This document shows, in pieces, positions 24,831 to 35,051 of a DNA stretch of 64,000 bases (position 1 is the stretch's first letter; every line of letters starts with the position of its first letter). The DNA is from Paludibaculum sp. (GTDB taxonomy: Bacteria > Acidobacteriota > Terriglobia > Bryobacterales > Bryobacteraceae), in assembly GCA_029973955.1 (NCBI GenBank), contig JARKQJ010000152.1, positions 62,001 to 126,000 on the forward strand, given 5' to 3'. The notes beneath the pieces were generated by a model, which saw only the letters and a list, made by a program, of their open reading frames with translations, had not been told where the DNA came from and ran no database searches. A program made the position numbers and the translations under genes.

Positions 24831-26953
24831 GGCTGCAGGTGCTCTTCCACATCTATCGCAAGGAGCTGGTGGAGGCCCTGCGAGACCGGCGCACTCTGTT
24901 CATGATGATCGCGCTGCCAATCCTGCTCTATCCGTTGCTCATGATCGGCATGAGCCGGCTGCAGGAAGGGCAGGAAGCGGCACAGACGGCACGCAAATCG
25001 ACGCTGGCGGTGTGGGGCACTCTCACGCCGGAAGCGACATCCGCGCTCACGGCGAAGGGGAAGGTGGAACTGGTGCTTTGGGCCGGCGCGCCGGAGCGCG
25101 TCAGAGCGGAGCTGGAGATGGGTCAGGTGGGTCCGCCGCCCACGCCGCCGCTGGAATTGGATGCGGACGACGACGCGCCCAAGAAGAAGATGCCGGATAC
25201 AGACTGGGCGCGCGCGGCGCAGAAGGCGATTCTGGAACGCAAAGCCGACGCGGTGCTGATCCCCTGGCCGGGCTTCGGCGAGAAGGTGGCGGCCTCGAAA
25301 AGCGCCGTGGCCAGCATCCTGTTCGATTCCGTGCGGCCCGACTCCCGCAAGGCGCGCGACCGCGCCAGCGATGCGCTGCGGCTGCACCGCGAGGCCCTGG
25401 TGGAGCAGCGGGTGAAACAGCGTATGCTACCCCTGGGATTTGAGCATGCCATCGAATTGCAGTCGACCAACGTGGCCAGCGAGCAGCGCAAGTCCGGAAT
25501 GCTGGTGGGCATGCTGCTGCCTTACATGCTGATTCTCTTTTCCGCCATGAGCGGCTTCTACGCCGCCATCGACATGACGGCCGGCGAAAAAGAACGCGGC
25601 ACCATGCAGACGCTGCTTTGCGCGCCCGTGCAATCGCTGGAGATCATCGGCGGCAAATTTGCCGCCGTGTGGACCATCGCCACCATCGCCACCATCGTCA
25701 ATCTGGCCAGCCTGGCGATGACATTCACCCGCATCAAACTCATGCCGGGCACGGAAACGCACATGCCGCTCTCGTCCTACCTTGTGGCGTTCGTCATGCT
25801 CATGCCCATCTCGCTGATGATCAACGCCGTGTTCCTCGCCGTCGGCGCGTTCGCGAAGGATTTCAAAGACGGGCAGAATTTCCTCACGCCCATTCTCATG
25901 AGCCTCATCGTGCCACTGGTGGCCACGATGACCCCGGGCATCGAACTGAACGGTTACCTCGCCTTCGTGCCGGTGGTGAACATCGCGCTGCTGATCAAGG
26001 GCGTGTTTCTGGGCGAGTGGGCGGCGGACATGCTGTTCCTGGTGATGCTGAGCTCACTCTGTTACGCCGCACTGGCGCTGGTCTTTGCCGCGCGCGTTTT
26101 TGAGCGGAACTCCCTGCTGCTGGGCGGCCGGGAGTCCATCGCCGGCGTCTTCGACTTCTCGCGGCGTCCCGGCTCGAAGCCCACTCCCGCGTTGTCGCTG
26201 CTGCTGTTCGCAGTGGTGCTGGTGATCGCTTTCTATGGGAGCTTGAGCCTGATCCGATACGGGCTGCCGGTGACCCTCGTGGTCACGCAGTTCGGCATGT
26301 TCCTGTTACCGTGCCTGCTGCTGGTTTGGGTGAAGGGATTCGACTTCACCGACACCCTGGCACTGCGCCGCACCACGCGGCCGGCCGTGTGGGGCGCCGT
26401 GCTCATCGGCGTCTCGGCCTGGACGGTAGCCGGCGGACTGCTGGTGCGCCTGCTGCCCCCGCCGGACTCCCTCATGAAGGCCATGGAACGGCTGTTGTTG
26501 CTGGACGACAAGCCGGTGCCGCTGTGGGAGGCCTGGCTGCTGATCGCCATCACACCCGCAATCTGTGAAGAACTGCTGTTCCGCGGCTTCATCATGAGCG
26601 GCTTCCGCAGGTTCGGCCCCTGGCCGGCGATCATCACCACGGCACTCCTGTTCGGCCTCGCGCATACCTCTATCTACCGGTTGCTGCCGACCATGGTGCT
26701 GGGCATTCTGTTCGGCTTCGCGGTGTGGAAGACCGGTTCCATCATCCCCGCAATGATCTGCCACGCCCTCAACAACGGGCTGATGGCGGCGCTGGCGCGC
26801 GACAAATCGCTGGTCGCGTCGCTCGGCCTCAGCGGCGCCAAGTTTCTCCCCTGGCCGATCATCGCCGCGGGCTCCATGGTCTGCGCGGTGGGCGTGTACC
26901 TGATCTGGAGAGAAGGGCGATCTCAGCCGGAAACCACTGCGGAGATGGTTTGA
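24827..26953 (+). CDS. NatB-like ABC permease fused to a CPBP intramembrane protease
   Basis: 708 residues. Residues about 1-410 are an ABC-2/NatB permease: an N-terminal helix after LRDRRTLFMMIALPILLY, a long extracytoplasmic domain with a Pro-rich insert (about 100-125), then five to six helices. Residues about 450-700 form a CPBP (CAAX/Abi-type) protease with its catalytic motifs intact: EELLFR (about 581-586), FGLAH and HALNN. The C-terminal half probably cleaves a membrane substrate or acts as immunity or processing factor; the link to transport is inference. It ends in a 31-nt convergent overlap with the DUF72 gene. Confidence 0.87.
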   Translation: MRLQVLFHIYRKELVEALRDRRTLFMMIALPILLYPLLMIGMSRLQEGQEAAQTARKSTLAVWGTLTPEATSALTAKGKVELVLWAGAPERVRAELEMGQVGPPPTPPLELDADDDAPKKKMPDTDWARAAQKAILERKADAVLIPWPGFGEKVAASKSAVASILFDSVRPDSRKARDRASDALRLHREALVEQRVKQRMLPLGFEHAIELQSTNVASEQRKSGMLVGMLLPYMLILFSAMSGFYAAIDMTAGEKERGTMQTLLCAPVQSLEIIGGKFAAVWTIATIATIVNLASLAMTFTRIKLMPGTETHMPLSSYLVAFVMLMPISLMINAVFLAVGAFAKDFKDGQNFLTPILMSLIVPLVATMTPGIELNGYLAFVPVVNIALLIKGVFLGEWAADMLFLVMLSSLCYAALALVFAARVFERNSLLLGGRESIAGVFDFSRRPGSKPTPALSLLLFAVVLVIAFYGSLSLIRYGLPVTLVVTQFGMFLLPCLLLVWVKGFDFTDTLALRRTTRPAVWGAVLIGVSAWTVAGGLLVRLLPPPDSLMKAMERLLLLDDKPVPLWEAWLLIAITPAICEELLFRGFIMSGFRRFGPWPAIITTALLFGLAHTSIYRLLPTMVLGILFGFAVWKTGSIIPAMICHALNNGLMAALARDKSLVASLGLSGAKFLPWPIIAAGSMVCAVGVYLIWREGRSQPETTAEMV

Positions 26954-27876
26954 GGCGCGTTGCCTTCCAGACGGTTATTGACAAAGAGAAACGTGGTTTG
27001 TTTCTTCGGGCGTGACTTCTCGATCAGCTCCTTCAGTCCTTCGCGCGTGCCGGGGTTCACCTCCTGCACACGCTCATAGGGCTGGAACGAGGCCACCGCG
27101 TCCTCATAGTTGCGGCCGTGGCGGAGCAGAGCGCGTGCTACGGTGAAGCCCGCCGTGTGCGCCGCGGGGAGCCGCACCTGCTCTTCCAGAGGCGGCATGC
27201 GGGTCCACGAGCTGAAAACGTGCGCCACGTTCTCGGCCCGCAGCGCGTCGAGATAGGGAGCATCCAGGTACTCTTTGTTGCGCACCTCCACGGCGTACCG
27301 CCACCTTTGTGGCAACTGCTTCAGAAAACCGTGCAACTCGCCGGCGAACTCATTCACACCCGCAAAGTGGCGCTTGCCCATGGTTCCGAACTCGAAGATC
27401 ATCACGCCTACCTGCGCGGCGTATCTCTCCAGCGGGCGGAGGAAGGCGTTCGCGAAGAGGTCCGCATTCAGAAAGCTTTCGTTCAGGCCACCGGCCCGGC
27501 TTCCATAGCGCGGGTGCCTGGGCCACTCCTTCACGGTGATCTCCTCCGGCACTTTGAAACCGAACAGGAGGCTTTGCGGAGCCACGGCAAACAGGCGCTG
27601 CCAATAGCTCTCTGTGGGGAACTGGTAGAACGAGAAATCGCCGCAGACTACTGGGAAGGTCTCGGCGTATTCCGCCAGACACTGCTCCTCGAACTTCTTC
27701 TGGGAGAAGCGGCCGCGCGTGCAGTATCGCTCCGGCGTATAGATCTGTCCCAGCCAGCCCTCATACTTCCAGGAACTCGTGCCCAGATAGATTCGCTCCG
27801 CTGCCAAATCCTTCAGGCGGGCCGCCAGCACCTCGCGAAACCCAGGCTCAGGCGGGAAGAGTGACAGGTTCTCCAT
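26923..27876 (-). CDS. DUF72 family TIM-barrel protein
   Basis: 317 residues. DUF72 hallmarks: YLGTSSWKYEGW (about 29-40), YAETFPVVCGDFSFYQFP (about 70-87), FGFKVPEEITVKEWP (about 105) and RYAVEVRNKEYL (about 193). The biochemical role of DUF72 is not established. An ORF-internal Shine-Dalgarno-like GGGAGAGGGA precedes the ATG. It is convergent with the NatB-CPBP gene (31-nt overlap) and divergent from the DUF1553 gene. Confidence 0.85.
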   Translation of the reverse strand: MENLSLFPPEPGFREVLAARLKDLAAERIYLGTSSWKYEGWLGQIYTPERYCTRGRFSQKKFEEQCLAEYAETFPVVCGDFSFYQFPTESYWQRLFAVAPQSLLFGFKVPEEITVKEWPRHPRYGSRAGGLNESFLNADLFANAFLRPLERYAAQVGVMIFEFGTMGKRHFAGVNEFAGELHGFLKQLPQRWRYAVEVRNKEYLDAPYLDALRAENVAHVFSSWTRMPPLEEQVRLPAAHTAGFTVARALLRHGRNYEDAVASFQPYERVQEVNPGTREGLKELIEKSRPKKQTTFLFVNNRLEGNAPQTISAVVSG

Positions 27877-27897
27877 TCGGTTCCCTCTCCCTTCAGT

Positions 27898-27903
27898 TAT
27901 ACT
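27898..27903 (+). promoter_or_regulatory. TATACT -10 box in the DUF72/DUF1553 divergent region
   Basis: TATACT reads as a -10 for the rightward gene. On the other strand the same spot reads TATAAC, so both divergent genes may use it. The gap between the two genes is only 59 nt. Confidence 0.4.
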
Positions 27904-27935
27904 GTTGCCAACCGACCGACATCTGGGAAGTCCAC

Positions 27936-30857
27936 GTGCGTTTCATTCTCCTGGCATTCTTGATTCTGCCGCTGCCGGCCGCAACCCTGTCTTTCAATCG
28001 CGACATCCGCCCCATCCTTTCTGACCGCTGCTTCGCCTGCCACGGCCCGGACGCCGGTGCGCGCAAGAGCAAACTGCGGCTCGATCTGGAGTCCGCATCG
28101 CGGCAGGCGATCGTGCCCGGCAATGCGGAACAGAGCGAGCTTTTCAAACGCATCACTTCCACCAGCCAGATCAAGCGCATGCCGCCGGCTTATCTGGGCC
28201 ACAAGGCGCTGACGCCCGAGGAGATCGCGAAACTGAAGCAGTGGATCTCCGAAGGCGCGCGGTATGAGTCCCATTGGGCGTTCCTGCCGCCGCAGAGGCC
28301 GCAGGTTCCTCCAGGCGAGAACGCCATCGATTTCCTGGTGCGGCGCCGATTGGAGCGCGAAGGGCTGCAACTGTCGGCGCCCGCCGCGCCAAACACCCTG
28401 TTGCGGCGCGTCACCTTCGACCTCACCGGTCTGCCGCCCACTCCCGAACAGACTGCGGCATTTCTCAGCGACCCCAGCTCATACAGCTCAGCTGTGGACC
28501 GCCTCCTGGCCTCGCCCCGCTACGCCGAGCGAATGGCCATCCGCTGGCTGGAAGCGGCACGCTACGCCGATTCCAACGGCTACCAGTCCGACGGCCCGCG
28601 CGATATGTACCGCTATCGCGATTGGGTGCTGGATGCCTTCCGCGCCAACATGCCCTTCGATCAGTTCACCATCGAACAACTCGCCGGCGACCTGCTGCCC
28701 AACCCGACGCTCTCCCAGCGCATCGCCACCGCTTTTCACCGCAATCACTCCACCAGCGCCGAAGGCGGCATCGTGGATGAAGAGTTCCGCGTTCAATACG
28801 TCGCCGACCGCGCTGAAACCACCTCCACCGTCTTTCTTGGCCTCACCGCCGGCTGCGCCTGCTGCCACGACCACAAGTACGATCCCATCCGCCAGAAGGA
28901 CTTCTACCAGCTCTTTGCCTTCTTCAACAACGTGCCCGAGAAGGGCTTCGTCTACGACTTCGGCAACGAGGAACCCTACATCCGCGCGCCGTACCCGGAA
29001 CAGCAGGCCAAACTCGATGACTACGACCGCAGGATCCAAGCCGCGCGCCGGCGCCTGGCAGACCTGACGCCCGCGGCCGATCGGGCCTTCGCTCAATGGC
29101 GCAACCACCTCCCGGCGGAGAATTGGACCATCACCAGCGGGCTGCAGTTCCACGCGCCGCAGACCGATTCCTTCGACGGAAAACGATCGGCCGACTACGG
29201 CAACTCCACCGCCCAGTTTTCCTTCCACGACCCATACACGTTCTCGGCCTGGATCCGGCCGCGCAGTCCCGACGGAGCCATCCTTTCGCGCGGCGAAGAC
29301 TATTTCGAAGGGCAGGGCCACTTCCTCCATCTCGTCCAAGGCAAGCTGCGCTTCCACGCCACCTACCGCTGGACCGACCTGGCCATGCGCCTGGAAACGG
29401 TGGACCCGCTGCCCATGGGCGAGTGGCAACACGTGGCGGTCACTTATGACGGCTCCATGCACGCCTCTAACGTCTCCATCTACGTGAACGGCGTCAAACA
29501 AAAAGTCAAGATCCTGTTTGATCAGCCCATCTGGCCCTTCGACACCAAGGAGCCGTTCCGCGTAGGCGCCGGCGGCGGCCGCCGCTTCCAGGGCGAAATC
29601 CGCGACGTGCGGGTCTACACGCGCGTGCTCGCGCCCCAGGAAGCTTCCGTGCTGGCCGGCACCAACGAAACCGGCCGCCAGCGCATGTGGTTCGACGAGC
29701 TCTTTGCACCAGCGGCGTGGCGGCAGGCCCAGTCGGCGCTCCAGGCACTGGAGCACGAACGGGCCGGGTACTTTGCGAAGATCCCCACCGTGATGGTGAT
29801 GGTGGAGAGCGAAACGCCCCGCCCGGCATATGTGCTCCGCCGCGGCGCCTATGACGCGCACGGCGAGGAGGTGCGGCCCGATGTCCCCGCGTTCCTGCCG
29901 CCATTGCCTCCTGACGTGCCCCGCAACCGCCTGGCGCTGGCCCGCTGGCTGGTATCGAAGGAGAATCCGCTCACCGCCCGCGTCACCGTCAACCGGCTCT
30001 GGCAGATGCTCTTCGGTACCGGCCTGGTCAAAACCGTGGAGGACTTCGGCGCACAAGGCGAGCCGCCCATCCACGCGGAACTGCTGGACTGGCTGGCCGT
30101 CGAATTCATGGACTCCGGCTGGGACATCCGCCACATCCTCAAGACGATCGTCACCAGCGCAACCTACCGTCAATCCTCCCAGGGCTCCCCAGCGCTGCTG
30201 CAGCGAGACCCGGAGAACCGCCTGTTGGCCCGCGGCCCGCGCGTGCGCCTGGCGCCGGAGATGATCCGCGACCAGGCCCTGTTCGTCTCCGGCCTCCTGG
30301 TGGAAAAGCTGGGCGGCCCCTCGGTGAAACCCTACCAGCCGGCCGGCCTCTGGCAGGAACTGAGCGGCAGCAAAGGCTACGTGCAGGACACCGGGGAAGG
30401 CCTCTACCGGCGCACGCTCTACAGCTACTGGAAGCGCACGGTAGCGCCGCCCGGCATGATCACGTTTGACTCCCCCACGCGCGAAACCTGCGTGGTCCGT
30501 GAATCCCGCACCAACACGCCCCTGCAGGCGCTGGCCCTGATGAACGACGTCACGTACGTCGAGGCTGCCCGCAAGCTGGCCGAACGCCTGCTGAAAGATG
30601 AGCCGTCAGATCAACGTCTGAACCACGCTTTCGAGATCGTCCTCGCGCGCAGACCTTCCACCTCCGAAACCACGCTCTTCAACAAAGCGCTCAGCCACTT
30701 CTCCTCTTACTACCGGGACCATCCGCAGGACGCCGCGCAGTATCTCTCCGCCGGCGAATCGCCCCGCGACACTGCCCTGCCCGCCGCCGACCTGGCGGCC
30801 TGGACCGCGGTTTCCAGCCTGCTGCTGAACCTCGACGAGACCATCACCAAGGAGTGA
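27936..30857 (+). CDS. Secreted cytochrome-c-like/DUF1549/LamG/DUF1553 protein
   Basis: 973 residues. Signal peptide [16 protein letters not shown], then a planctomycete-type cytochrome c motif CFACH (about 27-31), DUF1549 (about 110-320, with [20 protein letters not shown]), a LamG/concanavalin module (about 400-560, with [20 protein letters not shown]) and DUF1553 (about 665-930, with [15 protein letters not shown]). Such proteins act with DUF1501 partners in periplasmic or outer-surface polysaccharide breakdown, possibly as redox enzymes; the exact reaction is unknown. I choose GTG 27936, which follows a TGGGAAG Shine-Dalgarno and opens a signal peptide. It is coupled to the next gene. Confidence 0.88.
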   Translation: MRFILLAFLILPLPAATLSFNRDIRPILSDRCFACHGPDAGARKSKLRLDLESASRQAIVPGNAEQSELFKRITSTSQIKRMPPAYLGHKALTPEEIAKLKQWISEGARYESHWAFLPPQRPQVPPGENAIDFLVRRRLEREGLQLSAPAAPNTLLRRVTFDLTGLPPTPEQTAAFLSDPSSYSSAVDRLLASPRYAERMAIRWLEAARYADSNGYQSDGPRDMYRYRDWVLDAFRANMPFDQFTIEQLAGDLLPNPTLSQRIATAFHRNHSTSAEGGIVDEEFRVQYVADRAETTSTVFLGLTAGCACCHDHKYDPIRQKDFYQLFAFFNNVPEKGFVYDFGNEEPYIRAPYPEQQAKLDDYDRRIQAARRRLADLTPAADRAFAQWRNHLPAENWTITSGLQFHAPQTDSFDGKRSADYGNSTAQFSFHDPYTFSAWIRPRSPDGAILSRGEDYFEGQGHFLHLVQGKLRFHATYRWTDLAMRLETVDPLPMGEWQHVAVTYDGSMHASNVSIYVNGVKQKVKILFDQPIWPFDTKEPFRVGAGGGRRFQGEIRDVRVYTRVLAPQEASVLAGTNETGRQRMWFDELFAPAAWRQAQSALQALEHERAGYFAKIPTVMVMVESETPRPAYVLRRGAYDAHGEEVRPDVPAFLPPLPPDVPRNRLALARWLVSKENPLTARVTVNRLWQMLFGTGLVKTVEDFGAQGEPPIHAELLDWLAVEFMDSGWDIRHILKTIVTSATYRQSSQGSPALLQRDPENRLLARGPRVRLAPEMIRDQALFVSGLLVEKLGGPSVKPYQPAGLWQELSGSKGYVQDTGEGLYRRTLYSYWKRTVAPPGMITFDSPTRETCVVRESRTNTPLQALALMNDVTYVEAARKLAERLLKDEPSDQRLNHAFEIVLARRPSTSETTLFNKALSHFSSYYRDHPQDAAQYLSAGESPRDTALPAADLAAWTAVSSLLLNLDETITKE

Positions 30858-30859
30858 CC

Positions 30860-32254
<1,395 letters not shown>

Positions 32255-32313
32255 CCAGGCAGCCAAACCGGCGCACCCGGCGAGCCTGCTCACTTTTTGA
32301 CAGGAGATCCACG

Positions 32314-34488
32314 ATGACGGGCGAAACCATTCTCCACTACCGCATCGAAGGCCAGATCGGAAAAGGCGGGATGGGCGTCGTCTTCCGCGGCACCGATCTC
32401 AAGCTCCTGCGGCCTGTCGCCCTCAAGTTCATCCCGGAAGACATCTCCACGGATTCGTCGGCGACTGAGAGGTTCCTGCGCGAAGCTCGCGCGGCTTCAC
32501 AGATCGACCATCCGAACGTCGGGACCATCTACGGAGTGGAAACCGCCCCCAACGGCCGCCAGTTCATCGCCATGGCCTACTACGACGGCCAGACTCTGAC
32601 GGAACTTCTCTCCGGGCCGCTGCTGCCCGTTGGCCGCGCATTGTCCCTGACCCGCCAGATCGCCCAGGGCCTGGGCGAGGCACACCGCCATGGCATCGTC
32701 CATCGGGACATTAAGCCATCCAACGTCATCCTCACGTCTCAAGGTTTAGCCAAGATCGTCGATTTCGGCCTCGCCTCCCTTTCCGGATCTGACCGTCTCA
32801 CGCAAACCGGCGCACGCATGGGCACTCCTCACTACATGTCGCCGGAGCAGGCCCTCGGCCAGGAAGTGGATCACCGCACGGACCTCTGGTCACTGGGTGT
32901 CCTGCTCTACGAAATGCTCACCGGCGCGCTGCCCGTCCAAGCCCCCTCCATCCCGGCGGCGCTCTATCGCACCGTGCACGAGCAGCCCAATCTCGACGCG
33001 GTGGACATTTCGTTGCGTCCCATCGTCGCCCGAGCCCTGGCCAAGGATCCGGAACACCGCTATCAATCGGCCGAAGAGTTGATCGTCGATCTCGAAACCG
33101 CGCTGCCCACCTCACCCACCGCCACCGCCCACTCCATGAACTCCACCATGTTGCTGCCGGAGCACACGCCGCTTCCGCGCCCGGCCGGCTCCAGCGCCCC
33201 CGCACCGCCCGCCGGACGGAGGAAGGCGGCTCTTGCCGGCATCGCGGCCATCGCATTGGCAAGCCTCGGATACGGCGGCTACCGGCTCTTCTTCTCCAAG
33301 CCCTCCGCTGCACAGAAGGCGCTGGAAAGCGCCCACCCCTCCGCGCACCAGGATTACCTCAAAGCGCTGGACCTCCTTGATCGCTGGGAAAAGGGCGATA
33401 ATCTCGCCACCTCCACCCAATTGCTGGAAAACGCCGTCAAAACCGATCCAACCTTCGCTCTCGCCCACGCCCGCCTCGCCGAAGCCTACCGCATCCGCGG
33501 CACTTCCCGGAAAGACCCGGCGGCACTCACAAAAGCCCTCGCCTCCGCTGAACGAGCCGCTCAGCTCTCGCCCGATCTACCTCCCGTCCAAACCGTGCTC
33601 GGGCGCGTCTACTCAGCACTGGGTAAGAACGATCTGGCCCTGGCCGCGCTTACCCGCGCCCTGCAACTCGACGCCAACGATCCCGACGCCAATATGGCCA
33701 TGGGCCGCCAATACGAAAAGGGCGGGCGCTTGAATGACGCCGAGCAGGCCTACCTCAAAGGCGTCTCTCTCCAGCCCGACTCCTGGCGAAACCAGTTCAT
33801 CACCGGCCAGTTCTACTACCGGCAGCGCAAGTTCCCTGAGGCCATCTCCTACTGGCAGCGCGTCACCGAACTCACGCCCGACAATGGACCGGCACAGACG
33901 AACCTTGGTGCCGCACTCCTGGAGGCGGGGCGACTGCCGGAGGCCCAGGCCACCTACCAGCGCGCCATCTCGCTCAAGCCGAACTACGTCGACTACATGA
34001 ACCTGGGCAAGGTCCACTATCTGCAAGGCCACTATCCCCAGGCCGCTGAGATGTTCTCCAAGGCCGCGGGCCTGAATGCCGAAGACTACATCCCCGTGGG
34101 CAACCTGGCCGCGGCGCTCTCCTGGATTCCCGGAAAGAAAGACCAGTCCTCCGAAGAGTTTCGCCGCGCGGCAAAAATGGCGGAAAGCGCCTCCGCACGA
34201 TCCAAAACCGAGCCCGAGATCTTCTGCGACCTGGCGATCTACTACGCCAAGCTCGCTCAGCCGGAACTTTCGAAACGCCGCATTCAGACGGCTCTAGCCC
34301 TGGCTCCCAGTAACAATGCCGTTTACGCCGCCGCCGCCGAAGCCTCCGCCATCCTGAACAGGCGCGACGACGCGGTTCAACTCGCCGCCCGCGCCCTCGA
34401 ACTCGGCTACCCCTACCTCAGTTTCAGGCGAAACCCCGAGCTCGCCGCCGTCATGTCCGACCCCCGGCTGAAGCCAGCGCAAAGATAG
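32314..34488 (+). CDS. Ser/Thr protein kinase with C-terminal TPR domain
   Basis: 724 residues. The Hanks-type kinase domain spans about 9-270 with glycine loop GKGGMG (16-21), catalytic Lys38, HRDIKPSN (130-137) and DFG (150-152), all intact. A Pro-rich linker and one transmembrane helix (about 308-328) follow, then about ten TPRs (345-720). The kinase faces the cytosol and the TPRs the periplasm, a transmembrane signalling plan frequent in Acidobacteriota. It has an AGGAGA Shine-Dalgarno. It lies 59 nt after the DUF1501 gene, so it could be part of that operon or be separate. Confidence 0.92.
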   Translation: MTGETILHYRIEGQIGKGGMGVVFRGTDLKLLRPVALKFIPEDISTDSSATERFLREARAASQIDHPNVGTIYGVETAPNGRQFIAMAYYDGQTLTELLSGPLLPVGRALSLTRQIAQGLGEAHRHGIVHRDIKPSNVILTSQGLAKIVDFGLASLSGSDRLTQTGARMGTPHYMSPEQALGQEVDHRTDLWSLGVLLYEMLTGALPVQAPSIPAALYRTVHEQPNLDAVDISLRPIVARALAKDPEHRYQSAEELIVDLETALPTSPTATAHSMNSTMLLPEHTPLPRPAGSSAPAPPAGRRKAALAGIAAIALASLGYGGYRLFFSKPSAAQKALESAHPSAHQDYLKALDLLDRWEKGDNLATSTQLLENAVKTDPTFALAHARLAEAYRIRGTSRKDPAALTKALASAERAAQLSPDLPPVQTVLGRVYSALGKNDLALAALTRALQLDANDPDANMAMGRQYEKGGRLNDAEQAYLKGVSLQPDSWRNQFITGQFYYRQRKFPEAISYWQRVTELTPDNGPAQTNLGAALLEAGRLPEAQATYQRAISLKPNYVDYMNLGKVHYLQGHYPQAAEMFSKAAGLNAEDYIPVGNLAAALSWIPGKKDQSSEEFRRAAKMAESASARSKTEPEIFCDLAIYYAKLAQPELSKRRIQTALALAPSNNAVYAAAAEASAILNRRDDAVQLAARALELGYPYLSFRRNPELAAVMSDPRLKPAQR

Positions 34489-34501
34489 TCGCCGAAATCT
34501 C

Positions 34502-34530
34502 TTTACAGCGCGCCGGGAATCCCATATCCT
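34502..34530 (+). promoter_or_regulatory. sigma70 promoter of the 94-codon gene
   Basis: TTTACA (34502-34507), a 17-nt spacer, TATCCT (34525-34530). A start near 34537 leaves a 33-nt leader with a Shine-Dalgarno. So the small gene has its own promoter just past the kinase gene. Confidence 0.6.
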
Positions 34531-34569
34531 CAGAAAACATTACCCTACGGTACGGAATCAGGAGACGAG

Positions 34570-34854
34570 ATGCCCGACGGAACCGCAATCAACATCAACG
34601 ACACTTCGGTGGACGCCATCACTGTCAAATCGGGAAAGAAGGTCTATTGGCACAACGCGACATCCAGCAGCGTCTGTCTTTCGAATCTGCCGGACATCCT
34701 CTCCCCCACTCCCAACGGAGCGGAGTTCACCTTGGGGGCGGGCGAGAATTCCCGCAGCTACACCGTGAACGGCTCCAAAGGGAGTTACAGCTACAATCTC
34801 AGCCTGGTCTCGCCTGACGAGCTCCCCACCACGGGCACGATTTCCATCGACTAG
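34570..34854 (+). CDS. Small beta-rich protein of unknown function
   Basis: 94 residues, no signal peptide, no transmembrane segment. The sequence alternates in a beta-sandwich manner (INDTSVDAITVKSGKKVYWH, then FTLGAGENSRSYTVNGSKG). It loosely recalls a cupredoxin-like fold, but the set of copper ligands is absent (one His, one Cys), so I assign no function. It is likely real because it has a good promoter and an AGGAG Shine-Dalgarno before the ATG. Its stop shares CTAG with the convergent 50-codon gene. Confidence 0.6.
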   Translation: MPDGTAININDTSVDAITVKSGKKVYWHNATSSSVCLSNLPDILSPTPNGAEFTLGAGENSRSYTVNGSKGSYSYNLSLVSPDELPTTGTISID

Positions 34855-35003
34855 CCGCCTGACAGAATCAGCGGCGCTCCCTGCGGTGTTTCGGACATCA
34901 GCACCATCGCTATCAATGCCAGGAGGGCGGCCAGCGTCACCACAATGATGCCCGCCAGTCGCAACCACTCCATCAGATGCGGATCGTATTGCAGGCTTCG
35001 CAT
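34851..35003 (-). CDS. 50-residue single-helix membrane protein
   Basis: A short gene: N-terminal RSLQYDPHLMEW, one hydrophobic helix (LRLAGIIVVTLAALLALIA, about 14-34) and a short tail (SETPQGAPLILSGG). The GGAGG Shine-Dalgarno sits 7 nt before the ATG, strong evidence for translation. It overlaps the end of the 94-codon gene by 4 nt (CTAG gives a stop on both strands). I recognise no family; it could be a small regulator or stress protein. Confidence 0.55.
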   Translation of the reverse strand: MRSLQYDPHLMEWLRLAGIIVVTLAALLALIAMVLMSETPQGAPLILSGG

Positions 35004-35051
35004 AGTGCGCCTCCGATTCGAAGGTAGACCCGATCGGGCGCGAACGCAACC

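Noticed and set aside
28488..30173. A 561-codon minus-strand frame opposite the DUF1553 protein
   Set aside because: Antisense shadow without domains.
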